This document shows positions 1-7,406 of a stretch of 39,834 nt of DNA, piece after piece; positions within the stretch are counted from its first letter, which is position 1, and each line of letters opens with the position of its first letter. The stretch lies in assembly GCA_025463285.1 (NCBI GenBank), contig JAOBWI010000019.1:1-39834 (forward strand). The letters are read 5' to 3'. A model generated the notes under the pieces. That model searched no databases and was not told where the DNA came from. It saw nothing but the letters and a program-made list of their open reading frames with translations. The position numbers were made by a program, and so were the translations under genes. The stretch is from Acidimicrobiaceae bacterium. GTDB taxonomy: Bacteria; Actinomycetota; Acidimicrobiia; Acidimicrobiales; RAAP-2.

Positions 1-1923
1 GGCACCCGACGTGGGCTGGGGTGAGGCGTACGCTGACGTTCTCGTGCCTCCACATGTGGGGTCGACGACCACGTCGTATGGTCCGGCCGCCACTCCCGAG
101 ACGGTGTAGACGCCGTCGGCCGACGACGTCGTGGAGCCGCCGCCTCCACCGTCTGTCGACGCCAGCGACACGCAGACATTGGCGACATCAGATCCGTTGA
201 CGGCACCGGTCACCGTCCCGGAGATGCTTGCGCCGACGGCCATGGCTGCGTTGACGTTGGTCGCCGGGGACCCGACGGTCACCGCTACCGCCTGGGATAT
301 CAACGACGCCCCCGTCGGCGTGTCGTTGTACCACTGAGGTACGTAGTTTCCTCCGCAGGGACCTGCGAGAAACTCGACGTCGTAGTCGCCGGGTACAACT
401 CCCTCGACGCGGTACGTACCATCGGTGGCACTGACGCCGGGCGTGCCGGCGCTGCTGGTGCCACCGACGGGGAACGCGCTGACACAGACTCCAGCGAGAT
501 CACCGCCGCCCACCGCGGCACGTATCGTCCCGGAGATGCTGGTGCCCGCGGGCATCACGGCATCAACGCCGGTGGTGGGGGAGGCGGAAACGGAAATCAA
601 GGTGCCCGGCGCCGACTGCGTTCCCGTTGGCGTGTCGTTGTACCACTGCGTGGCGTAGTCCCCGCCGCCGCACCCCGGAACGAAGAAGACGCCGTAGCTA
701 CCAGGTGCCAGTCCGGGAATCGTATACGTGCCGTCGGCAGCGGTCGTAGCCGACGCGGCGATGTCCGTGCCGTCGAGAAACGCATCCACGCAGATGCCCG
801 CGAGATCACCTCCGCCGACCGCGGTTACCACTCCTGAGATGGACCCCGCCGTAGGGGGTGAAGCGCCGAACCACTCTTGGTACGCGTCAAGAGACAGGGG
901 GGTACTCGATGAGAGTCCCTCGGCCTTGGAGTTGGGGTCTGACGACCCGCCGAAATAGCTTTCGAAGGCGAAGTTCTTACTGGCCACCGCCGAGGCCATG
1001 CCGTCGATGTAGGCGGGGTCATCTCCGGCGGGGACCGTCGATAGTCCCCACTCGGGGAAGCTCATGGGTTTACCTTGCGCGGCCGCAAACGCCTCGAAAT
1101 CTGCGAGCCCGTAGACCTCACTGTTGAGTTGAGGAAAGGTCACCGAAGAATTCGGTGTGGTGCAATCGACGTCGTAAAGATCGAGACCCACGATGTCGAC
1201 GTAGGCATTGCCGGGGTAGTAGTTCGCGTACGGGTAGGCCCCCTTACAGGCGTTGGTGTCCCAGTCGATGAGAAAGTTCTGGCCGGACGCCTGACGCAGC
1301 GCGGTGACCTCGTTGGCGAAGCAGGCTGCCCACGCGCTCTGCTCCTGAGTGGTCGTACCTATGAAGTCCGCCTCCCACGTCCCGTTCATTTCGGCGCCGA
1401 GACGAATTACCGTATTCTGCAGTCCGGCTGCGACCAAGTTCTCACCGAGCGCGGTCGCGTGGAGGTCGAAGGCGCCCGCCGCGCACGACTGCTCCCAACT
1501 CAACGGATCACTGACATCTTCGAGGTTGGCGGGGATCAAGTCCACCTGCAGCACGAGCTGTCGGCTCTGAGGGGCTTCTGCTACCCACGGGGCGTACCCG
1601 AACTGAGATTGGGTGATCCACGGAGTTTCCCAGTCCGCCCACGTTGGCTCACCTGTCAAATACGCCGAAAGACACGAGAGGGTCGAGTCTGTTTCGGACT
1701 GGAAACTGTTGACGGCGGTTTGCAGCGCCGCGAGTGAAGTGTCGGGGAAATTGAGAAAAGCACACTCACTTCGTGATGGGCCGGCGACGATAGGCGCTTG
1801 CGCCGTCACTTGGGTTGGCACGACCACAGTGGTCGAAGCGGAAGCCGCGGATGCTGGAACAACGGCTAGGGCCAGGAGTACGGCACCTACTCCCAACGCC
1901 CTTGCGATCTTGAGAGACTCCAT
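1..1923 (-). CDS. Secreted GH26-like glycoside hydrolase with repeated beta modules (3' end outside window)
   Basis: The frame stays open from the start to base 1, so the C-terminus is missing. Residues 1-26 form a signal peptide (KIAR, a hydrophobic core, then ASA). A TIM-barrel-like catalytic part follows. It contains RLGAEMNGTWEADF with Glu178 as the likely acid/base and KPMSFPEWG with Glu291 as the likely nucleophile; the 113-residue gap resembles family GH26 (mannanases and related endoglycosidases). After about residue 340 come at least two, and a third partial, modules of about 104 residues of the carboxypeptidase-regulatory or Cna-B-like type. Each starts SISG and carries QWYNDTPTG; a 20-nt DNA stretch is identical at 317-336 and 629-648. 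GGAG lies 7 nt before the ATG at 1923; an in-frame ATG at 1926 is 4 nt away. Likely role: an exported polysaccharide-degrading enzyme. The substrate is not known. GH26 is judged from motifs only. Confidence 0.72.
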   Translation of the reverse strand, partial: MESLKIARALGVGAVLLALAVVPASAASASTTVVVPTQVTAQAPIVAGPSRSECAFLNFPDTSLAALQTAVNSFQSETDSTLSCLSAYLTGEPTWADWETPWITQSQFGYAPWVAEAPQSRQLVLQVDLIPANLEDVSDPLSWEQSCAAGAFDLHATALGENLVAAGLQNTVIRLGAEMNGTWEADFIGTTTQEQSAWAACFANEVTALRQASGQNFLIDWDTNACKGAYPYANYYPGNAYVDIVGLDLYDVDCTTPNSSVTFPQLNSEVYGLADFEAFAAAQGKPMSFPEWGLSTVPAGDDPAYIDGMASAVASKNFAFESYFGGSSDPNSKAEGLSSSTPLSLDAYQEWFGASPPTAGSISGVVTAVGGGDLAGICVDAFLDGTDIAASATTAADGTYTIPGLAPGSYGVFFVPGCGGGDYATQWYNDTPTGTQSAPGTLISVSASPTTGVDAVMPAGTSISGTIRAAVGGGDLAGVCVSAFPVGGTSSAGTPGVSATDGTYRVEGVVPGDYDVEFLAGPCGGNYVPQWYNDTPTGASLISQAVAVTVGSPATNVNAAMAVGASISGTVTGAVNGSDVANVCVSLASTDGGGGGSTTSSADGVYTVSGVAAGPYDVVVDPTCGGTRTSAYASPQPTSGA

Positions 1924-1997
1924 CATCACGCTCCGTAGGATTCTGCCTAGACCCGTCGAAGAATCTTTTCACAGATCGAATGACCCACTCGCGCCAC

Positions 1998-2043
1998 TTG
2001 ACAGGTCCGCGACGCAGGGATAACGTACAACCATATGGTTGTA
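1998..2043 (+). promoter_or_regulatory. Promoter plus 18-bp palindromic operator over the arsR start codon
   Basis: TTGACA (1998-2003), a 17-nt spacer and TAACGT (2021-2026) form a near-consensus housekeeping promoter. A perfect palindrome TACAACCATATGGTTGTA (2026-2043) begins at the last base of the -10 and contains the ATG at 2035. Transcription would start near 2033-2035, so the mRNA would be leaderless or nearly so. The position suggests autorepression by the encoded ArsR protein. Confidence 0.75.
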
Positions 2044-2376
2044 GATACCGAGCGCACCGATCGAGTGTTCCGGGCGCTGGCTGACGCTACGCGTCGCGAC
2101 ATTCTCCTTCGCGTTATGCGAGGCGAAAGTTCGGTATCGACCCTGGCGTCCTACTACCCCATGAGTTTCGCCGCCGTGCAAAAGCACGTGGTGGTTTTGG
2201 AGAGAGCGCGGCTGGTGACGAAGCGAAAACAGGGTCGCGAGCAGCTGGTCCTTGGGGAGAGCAGCGCGATTGAGCATGCGATTGAACAGCTCGAGCGCTA
2301 TGAAATCGAGTGGCGAGAGCGATTGGTTCGATTTGACGAAGTCCTACAGAACAGCCTGAAAGGAAGGAAACAATGA
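2035..2376 (+). CDS. ArsR-family (SdpR-like) transcriptional repressor
   Basis: This 113-aa cytoplasmic winged-helix regulator has the hallmark start VFRALADATRRDIL, then a recognition-helix region (SVSTLASYYPMSFAAVQKHV, about residues 38-57) and a wing (VTKRKQGREQLV). There is no ArsR-type CxC metal site, so sensing is probably not by metal. The stop codon overlaps the start of the SRPBCC gene (ATGA, 2373-2376), so the two are cotranslated. ArsR + AHSA1/SRPBCC pairs are a common arrangement in actinobacteria, with the regulator controlling its own operon. The start is supported by the promoter and palindrome placed directly on this ATG. The ligand is unknown. Confidence 0.9.
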   Translation: MVVDTERTDRVFRALADATRRDILLRVMRGESSVSTLASYYPMSFAAVQKHVVVLERARLVTKRKQGREQLVLGESSAIEHAIEQLERYEIEWRERLVRFDEVLQNSLKGRKQ

Positions 2377-2855
2377 GCGTGACCAGTGTTAAGAGAGACC
2401 CGGCAGCGTTGACCCTCACCATCGAGGCGCAGTACGCGGCGCCCATCGAACGAGTGTGGGCGTTGTGGGAGGACCCCCGTCTGCTCGAGCAGTGGTGGGG
2501 ACCGCCGACCTACCCGGCGACCATGGTCGATCACGACCTCACCCCGGGCGGGCGAGTTCGCTACTACATGACGGGACCCGAGGGCGATAAAGCGCGCGGC
2601 TGGTGGCGCGTGCTGGAGGTCAACTCCCCTCGCTATCTGTCCTTCGAGGACGGATTCGCCGATGACACCGGCGAGCCCATGGCCGACATGCCCTTCATCA
2701 TCATTCGCGTGACGCTGAGCGAAACCGCGGCGCAGGGAACGCGCATGGTGATTGAAGGGACCTTCCCCTCGACCGAGACCCTGGAGCGCTACCTCTCCAT
2801 GGGTATGGAAGAGGGCATCACCGCCGCCGTGTCGCAGATCGACGCTCTCTTGTAG
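2373..2855 (+). CDS. SRPBCC / AHSA1 domain protein
   Basis: This 160-aa protein spans one START/Bet v1-like fold. Family marks are the opening beta strand with APIERVWALWEDP, the LLEQWWGPP loop, the GGRVRYYM strand and the C-terminal helix MGMEEGITAAVSQIDALL. AHSA1-like proteins bind hydrophobic ligands or partner proteins in the cytoplasm; no specific substrate can be read from the sequence. It overlaps the upstream arsR by 4 nt, so it is the likely target gene of that repressor. It converges with the VOC gene at 2898; a short inverted repeat lies between them. Confidence 0.88.
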   Translation: MSVTSVKRDPAALTLTIEAQYAAPIERVWALWEDPRLLEQWWGPPTYPATMVDHDLTPGGRVRYYMTGPEGDKARGWWRVLEVNSPRYLSFEDGFADDTGEPMADMPFIIIRVTLSETAAQGTRMVIEGTFPSTETLERYLSMGMEEGITAAVSQIDALL

Positions 2856-2865
2856 CGACTCTTGC

Positions 2866-2887
2866 GCGTTCGATTGCCACCGAACGC
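2866..2887. terminator. Candidate bidirectional terminator hairpin
   Basis: The arms GCGTTCG and CGAACGC (7 bp, perfect) flank an 8-nt loop between two convergent stop codons (2855 on +, 2898 on -). There is no clear U tract, so this is a weak call based on position and symmetry. Confidence 0.4.
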
Positions 2888-2897
2888 TGCGAGCTTC

Positions 2898-3659
2898 TCA
2901 CGCTGGATGTTCGCCACCTCGCATGACCGTCATCAGGGTGCCGTTCACTGGTTCACTAAAGACGCAGATGGCGCTACCCGGCACGGGCATCTCCTCAATC
3001 ACAATCGAGCCGCCGTGTCGCGGGACCGTCTCGCGTATTCGCTCGAGCGAGTCCACCACGTAGATCGGTTTCCACTGGGGTTGCTCGCCCTCTTGGGCGT
3101 ACGAGACGCTCGCGTACCAGTCGTCGCCGTTTTGGAGAATGCGCATGTCGCCGTCCAGGGCCGTGAGGGTGTGCCCGCTCAGGGCGGAGTAGAACTCGCC
3201 GTCGCGCTGGGGGTCGGGTGATACGTGATCAAACCACCCGGGTGCGTTGGCTTCGTGCATGAGGCCAAAGCCGGCGAAGGTCCCCGCCCGCCAGAGTCCG
3301 TACGGGGCGCCGGCGGGGTCAATGAGAATGGCCATCGTGCCGAGGTCCATGACTTCGGTCGCCGGCATCATCACGCTGGCGCCACGATCCATCGCCTTCT
3401 TGACGTCCCCGTCGACGTCGGAGCTGGCGAAGTACGTTGTCGTATTGCCGTTGGTGCCCTCGCCAATGCCGAGACCGATGACCGGAGCGCCGTTGGACGA
3501 GCCAATGGCGTAGTACCCGGTGTTCTCGTCGCCGAGGTCCCAGGTCCAATCGAACAACGCGGTGAGAAACGCTCGCTTGTCGTGATGCTGCTCCTGGGTG
3601 GGGACCATGACGTCGACCCAGCTCGGCATTCCATCTCGGTGGCTAGTGAAAGTAGTCAT
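2898..3659 (-). CDS. Two-domain VOC (glyoxalase/bleomycin-resistance fold) protein
   Basis: This 253-aa protein has two consecutive VOC half-barrels. The first covers roughly residues 8-122 (WVDVMVPTQEQHHDKRAFLTALFDW through DPAGAPYGLWRAG); the second runs from about residue 140 (PGWFDHVSPDPQRDGEFYSAL) to the end. The order matches actinobacterial 27-kDa-antigen/CFP30B-type VOC proteins, whose substrates are mostly unknown. The frame is open further upstream, but the ATG at 3659 fits the family N-terminus. It also has CATGAT exactly 6 nt upstream with no Shine-Dalgarno, as expected for a leaderless gene. It is divergent from osmC. Confidence 0.85.
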   Translation of the reverse strand: MTTFTSHRDGMPSWVDVMVPTQEQHHDKRAFLTALFDWTWDLGDENTGYYAIGSSNGAPVIGLGIGEGTNGNTTTYFASSDVDGDVKKAMDRGASVMMPATEVMDLGTMAILIDPAGAPYGLWRAGTFAGFGLMHEANAPGWFDHVSPDPQRDGEFYSALSGHTLTALDGDMRILQNGDDWYASVSYAQEGEQPQWKPIYVVDSLERIRETVPRHGGSIVIEEMPVPGSAICVFSEPVNGTLMTVMRGGEHPA

Positions 3660-3821
3660 GGCATCATCATGGCAGACTCGAACGCGATCTGCTCGGGCGA
3701 ACTGCGTGGTGCGAGAACGCGCAAGAGTTCGCCCACTGCTCACCAAAGGCACGTTGTCCCCGGGAGCGAGAGTGCGGCGACGCCATATGATTCCTCCAGA
3801 TAACTAGCACTGAGGAGCAGC

Positions 3822-4259
3822 ATGCCAACACGCAAGGCACGTACGACGTGGACGGGTGGTCTTCAAGACGGATCCGGTGAAGTAGAACTCGTGAGCAGCG
3901 GTCTCGCGACCTTTGACGTTTCGTTCCCCAAGCGCACCGCCGACGACGCTGACGGCACGACCAGCCCGGAAGAGCTAATCGCTGCGGCGCACTCCGCGTG
4001 TTTCTCCATGGCTCTGTCGAACGCCGTCGTCACGGCCGGGGGTACGCCCAAGTCTCTGGTGGTGGACGTGGAGGTCCGTCTCGGACCCGATCCCGCGGGC
4101 GGCTTTCATATTCCCAACATCGCCATCACCGTGCGCGGTGACGTGGAGGGTCTCGATGAGGCGCAGTTCGTGGCCGCGGCCGAAGGCGCCAAGGTCGGTT
4201 GCCCCGTGAGCAAGGCCCTCACCGGTACGACGATTTCCCTGGACGCCGCCCTGGCCTAG
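3822..4259 (+). CDS. osmC: OsmC/Ohr-family organic hydroperoxide reductase
   Basis: This 145-aa cytoplasmic thiol peroxidase carries the two reactive cysteines: Cys60 in AAHSACFSMAL (peroxidatic) and Cys127 in KVGCPVSKAL (resolving). Spacing and length match E. coli OsmC (Cys59/Cys125). It would reduce organic and fatty-acid hydroperoxides, probably using a lipoylated or similar thiol donor. GAGGAGC about 6 nt before the ATG is a good ribosome binding site. A TATGAT -10-like hexamer lies at 3786-3791, without a convincing -35. It converges with the MarR gene at 4296, so it is not part of that operon. Confidence 0.93.
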   Translation: MPTRKARTTWTGGLQDGSGEVELVSSGLATFDVSFPKRTADDADGTTSPEELIAAAHSACFSMALSNAVVTAGGTPKSLVVDVEVRLGPDPAGGFHIPNIAITVRGDVEGLDEAQFVAAAEGAKVGCPVSKALTGTTISLDAALA

Positions 4260-4295
4260 GGGAGAGTGGCGACACCACGGATCCTCGCGCGGTCG

Positions 4296-4733
4296 TTAGT
4301 CGCGCGTAAGTTTTTCGAGGACCGGAATCGCGGCTTTGATGGCTTGTTGTTCGACGTCGGAGAGCCGATCCAGTCGTACGCTCAGAGCGTGTGTTCGTTC
4401 GCTCCAGTGTTGGGCGAGCACCCGTCGTCCCAACGCGCTGAGGTTAACCAGGCTGGCCCGCTTGTCCTCGGGGTCAACTTCTCGCTCGACGAGTTCGAGG
4501 CCCTCGAGGGTGGCGACCATCCGGGTAGCGACGGAGGGATCCATCAACTCGCTCGTCGCCAGCGCGCTAATGCGCATCGGCCCCACTTCTTCGAGTGTGG
4601 CGAGGACGGAGACCTGCGACGGGCTAAACGTCGAGGGACTCTCGCGCCTCAAGGCACGGGTGAGTCGCGTGAGGATCAAGCGAAGTCGAGCGGCGTTGAC
4701 CCCCGTTTCGATGGGCGTGTCGAGCGAGCTCAT
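4296..4733 (-). CDS. MarR-family transcriptional regulator
   Basis: This 145-aa dimeric winged-helix regulator has a dimerisation helix (ARLRLILTRLTRALRRE), the HTH FSPSQVSVLATLEEVGPMRI / LATSELMDPSVATRMVATLE, a wing (REVDPEDKRASLVNLS) and a C-terminal helix. Its ATG overlaps the end of the exporter gene (4-nt ATGA overlap, 4730-4733), so it is the second gene of an exporter-regulator operon. The operator in front of the exporter (6515-6532) is its most probable site, which would make the operon autoregulated. The ligand is probably a drug or aromatic exported by the partner transporter; this is inference. Confidence 0.9.
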   Translation of the reverse strand: MSSLDTPIETGVNAARLRLILTRLTRALRRESPSTFSPSQVSVLATLEEVGPMRISALATSELMDPSVATRMVATLEGLELVEREVDPEDKRASLVNLSALGRRVLAQHWSERTHALSVRLDRLSDVEQQAIKAAIPVLEKLTRD

Positions 4734-6490
4734 CGCACCACTTCTGAATCCAGGGCGATCTCGCCGGGCAGACCGCTCGAGGTGGAGGCCAGCTCGGAGA
4801 CGACCTCGTTGGCCGTGACGGGCTGGTGGAAGTAGCGCTCACCGCGAAACGCCGAAAAGAGCGCCCCGATGACCGAGATGGCAATGGCCGTTGAGAACAC
4901 GATGATGAGCCCGTGATGGAAGGGGCTTTGCAGGAGACTTGGGAAGAAGTGCTTCCCGGTCAGCGTGCCCCACTGGACGTGATTTACCCGAGAGAGCGAC
5001 GGAGAGACCAGCAGACTCTTTAAGGGATTGAAGCCGAGGAACGACGAAAAAAGGCTGCTGACCACGGGGGTGTGGGCGACCGTGGACGCCCGAGCGAGGG
5101 CGACGCCGTGGGCGGTGAGTCCCTTGTACATGGCTGAAGGCAAGGTCTTGGTGAGTCCCACGATCATCAGCGAAAAGAAGACGCCGATCGAGAGCACCAT
5201 TCCGGTATTCATCAGGGCCGCCTGGATGCCGGCGGCGCCGCCGCGCTGCTCGGGTGGCACCGAGTTCATCACCGCCGCGGAGTTGGGTGCCGAGAACATT
5301 CCTCCGCCCACGCCGTTGGCGAAGACCAGCAGGGCGAAGACCCAGTACGAGAAGTTCGTGGGCACGAACAGCAACCCGAGGAAGCTTAAGGCAAACATAC
5401 CGAGTCCGGCCGTGGAGAGAATGCGCGCGCCGTGGCGGTCCGACAAGTATCCCGACAGCGGTCCGGCGATGAGAAATCCCACCGTCAGCGGCAAGAGGAA
5501 GATGCCGGCCCACAGCGGCGTGTCGGAGTAGTTGTAGCCGTGCAGCGGCAGCCAAATGCCCTGGAGCCAGATGATCAGCATGAACTGGAGTCCACCGCGG
5601 GCCACGGCCATCAAAAAGCCCGCGCCCGACCCCATGAAGAAGGCTCGGATACGAAAGAGCCGTAGGTCGATCATGGGTGATGCGATCTTGTTCTCAATAA
5701 CGAAGAAAGCGAAGAGCAAGACGACGCCAATGGTGAAGGCCGACAACACGAGGGGCGACGTCCAGCCCATCGAACTGCCCCCGTGGGGCTCGATGCCGTA
5801 GACGATGCCGACCAGGACCGAGGTGAGTCCGACGGCGAAGGTGAGGTTGCCCCACCAGTCGATGGTGGCCGCAGTGCGAACGCCGCTGTCGCGAAGGCTC
5901 AGGTAACTCCACACCGTGCCGATGAGGCCGAAGGGCACCGAGACCCAAAAGATCAGTCGCCAGTCAACGACCGAGAGCACTCCGCCCAAGATAAGCCCGA
6001 TGAAGGTCCCGCCAATCGCCGCCACTTGATTGATGCCCATGGCCAGGCCGCGCTGGCCGACGGGAAAGGCGTCTACGAGAATGGCGCTGGCGTTGGCGAA
6101 GATCATGGCCCCACCGACCCCCTGGACCAGTCGCCACAGGACGAGCCAGATGGCCCCCGAGCCGGCGTGAAAGGGGTCCAGCGCGAGAAGGATCGAGGCG
6201 ATGGTAAAGACGGCGAATCCCAGGTTGAATATACGTACGCGTCCCACGATGTCCCCGAGTCGTCCGAGACTAATGACGAGAACGGCCATGACCAGGAGAA
6301 AGCCCATCAGCAGCCACAGCAGATAGCCCACGTTGCCCGGCAAGAGGGGATTGATGCCAATGCCGCGAAAGATGGCCGGTAAGGAGATCAAGATGATCGA
6401 GGAGTTGATCACCGCCACGAAGACGCCCAGAGTGGTGTTGGTCAGGGCCACCCATTTGTAGCGATCATCGTGCACTGTCACCTGGGGCAT
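4730..6490 (-). CDS. DHA2-type (14-TM) MFS drug exporter
   Basis: This 586-aa inner-membrane proton antiporter resembles EmrB/QacA. It has motif A (SLGRLGDIVGRVRIF) after TM2, a motif-C-like region in TM5 (GINQVAAIGGTFIGLILGG), WRLIFWVSVPFG before TM6, a second motif A copy (SGYLSDRHGAR) and about 14 hydrophobic spans. The soluble loop before the last span is long. The frame is open further upstream, but that extension would begin inside the promoter/operator. The ATG at 6490 has AAAGAGAG upstream and the usual short cytoplasmic N-terminus. The downstream marR overlaps by 4 nt. The likely role is efflux of amphipathic toxicants. Confidence 0.9.
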   Translation of the reverse strand: MPQVTVHDDRYKWVALTNTTLGVFVAVINSSIILISLPAIFRGIGINPLLPGNVGYLLWLLMGFLLVMAVLVISLGRLGDIVGRVRIFNLGFAVFTIASILLALDPFHAGSGAIWLVLWRLVQGVGGAMIFANASAILVDAFPVGQRGLAMGINQVAAIGGTFIGLILGGVLSVVDWRLIFWVSVPFGLIGTVWSYLSLRDSGVRTAATIDWWGNLTFAVGLTSVLVGIVYGIEPHGGSSMGWTSPLVLSAFTIGVVLLFAFFVIENKIASPMIDLRLFRIRAFFMGSGAGFLMAVARGGLQFMLIIWLQGIWLPLHGYNYSDTPLWAGIFLLPLTVGFLIAGPLSGYLSDRHGARILSTAGLGMFALSFLGLLFVPTNFSYWVFALLVFANGVGGGMFSAPNSAAVMNSVPPEQRGGAAGIQAALMNTGMVLSIGVFFSLMIVGLTKTLPSAMYKGLTAHGVALARASTVAHTPVVSSLFSSFLGFNPLKSLLVSPSLSRVNHVQWGTLTGKHFFPSLLQSPFHHGLIIVFSTAIAISVIGALFSAFRGERYFHQPVTANEVVSELASTSSGLPGEIALDSEVVR

Positions 6491-6514
6491 TACGGCTCTC
6501 TTTCGGTAATGTAG

Positions 6515-6560
6515 TTGCTTGACTGCAAACAAGTATATAGGCAGAAAGGGCAGTGCGCAA
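6515..6560 (-). promoter_or_regulatory. Promoter and MarR-type operator of the exporter-marR operon
   Basis: Read on the minus strand: TTGCGC (6555-6560), a 17-nt spacer and TATACT (6532-6537). The inverted repeat TTGCTTG-ACTG-CAAACAA (plus strand 6515-6532; one mismatch between arms) covers the end of the -10 and the transcription start. This is a classical repressor position. A related site precedes the second MarR/MFS operon. Confidence 0.7.
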
Positions 6561-6619
6561 CATGAATTTCACGCCAGATCACGACCCATAGGCGCCACTC
6601 GGGGCGGCGCGACCGAGAA

Positions 6620-7039
6620 CTAGTGGAGTGAGACGGATCCGTCGTCGGGGCTGAGGGGCCAGCCAGGATTGTGGGCCACTTCCCAGGGGTGACCGTCGAG
6701 GTCGAGAAACACCCCCGAGTAGCCCCCCCAAAAGGTGGCCGTGGGTTCGCGCCCAATGGCGGCGCCCGAGGTGTGCGCCTCTTCCATCACGCGGTTGACG
6801 TCCTCGGGCGAGGCGACGTTGTGCGCGAGGGTCACGCCTCCCCAACCACCCTGATCAACAACAGCTGAGTCGCCCGCGAGCGACGCACGATCCCACAGGG
6901 CGACGATCATGCCACCCGCCTGAAACCACACGATCGAACCGTCGGGCGATTCGCCGGACCAACCCAGTGCTTCGTAGAACGTACGTGCGCGCGCCACGTC
7001 GCTGACGCCGAGCGTCACCAACGAAAGTCGCTGCTCCAC
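6620..7039 (-). CDS. VOC-family protein
   Basis: This 139-aa single-chain glyoxalase-fold protein has two beta-alpha-beta-beta-beta units: RLSLVTLGVSDVARARTFYE at the N-terminus and GYSGVFLDLDGHPWEVAHNP near the end, the latter with a metal-ligand-type acidic residue (WEVA). Such proteins act as dioxygenases, isomerases, glyoxalases or drug-binding resistance proteins; the substrate cannot be told. The start is a GTG with CATAAT exactly 6 nt upstream (7046-7051) and no Shine-Dalgarno, so it is probably leaderless. It is divergent from the shortened VOC gene at 7144. Confidence 0.85.
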   Translation of the reverse strand: MEQRLSLVTLGVSDVARARTFYEALGWSGESPDGSIVWFQAGGMIVALWDRASLAGDSAVVDQGGWGGVTLAHNVASPEDVNRVMEEAHTSGAAIGREPTATFWGGYSGVFLDLDGHPWEVAHNPGWPLSPDDGSVSLH

Positions 7040-7143
7040 GATTTCATTATGTCGTTCCCCAGGGACCCCGGTGGGCGACCTTACGAGACCTGGCGCGATT
7101 GTGGCCAGGGTGGTCGCGGGGACTTGCGTGGTAAAACGAACTC

Positions 7144-7392
7144 GTGGCAATCACCCGAGTCCAAATTGTGTCGGTGCCGGTTACTGACCAGGACCACGCC
7201 CTTCAGTCCTACGTGGGGATTCTTGGTTTAGAGGTACTTCACGACTCGCCCATGGGGCCCGAAATGCGCTGGGTCCAGATCGCCCCCGCGGGTGCTCAGA
7301 CCACCCTGAGCCCGGTGACGTGGTTTCCGACGACCTTTGACGACCCCGACGGCAACGGCACCATTCTTGGCGCTGCGGACACGGCGAACTAG
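7144..7392 (+). CDS. Shortened VOC-family protein (internal in-frame loss)
   Basis: The 82-aa product starts like a normal VOC protein (ITRVQIVSVPVTDQDHALQS, then GPEMRWVQIAPAGAQTTL) but runs from VTWFPT straight into the terminal TFDDPDGNGTIL strand. Family members are about 115-125 aa. The central helix and strand (about 35-40 residues, normally between WFPT and FDDPDGNG) are missing with the frame kept. It may be a folded minimal dimer or a decaying gene. The GTG start has TAAAAC exactly 6 nt upstream (7132-7137), suggesting leaderless expression. The dtxR-like gene starts 14 nt after its stop, so the two are probably cotranscribed. Confidence 0.65.
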   Translation: MAITRVQIVSVPVTDQDHALQSYVGILGLEVLHDSPMGPEMRWVQIAPAGAQTTLSPVTWFPTTFDDPDGNGTILGAADTAN

Positions 7393-7406
7393 AACGCCTC
7401 GGTCAG

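Noticed and set aside
4286..4306. CGCGCG...CGCGCG inverted repeat at the osmC/marR convergence as a terminator
   Set aside because: The arms are self-complementary CG runs expected by chance at this base composition and they overlap the marR stop.
6490..6532. N-terminal extension of the DHA2 exporter
   Set aside because: The extra codons lie inside the operator and at the predicted transcription start, so they cannot be translated from that promoter.
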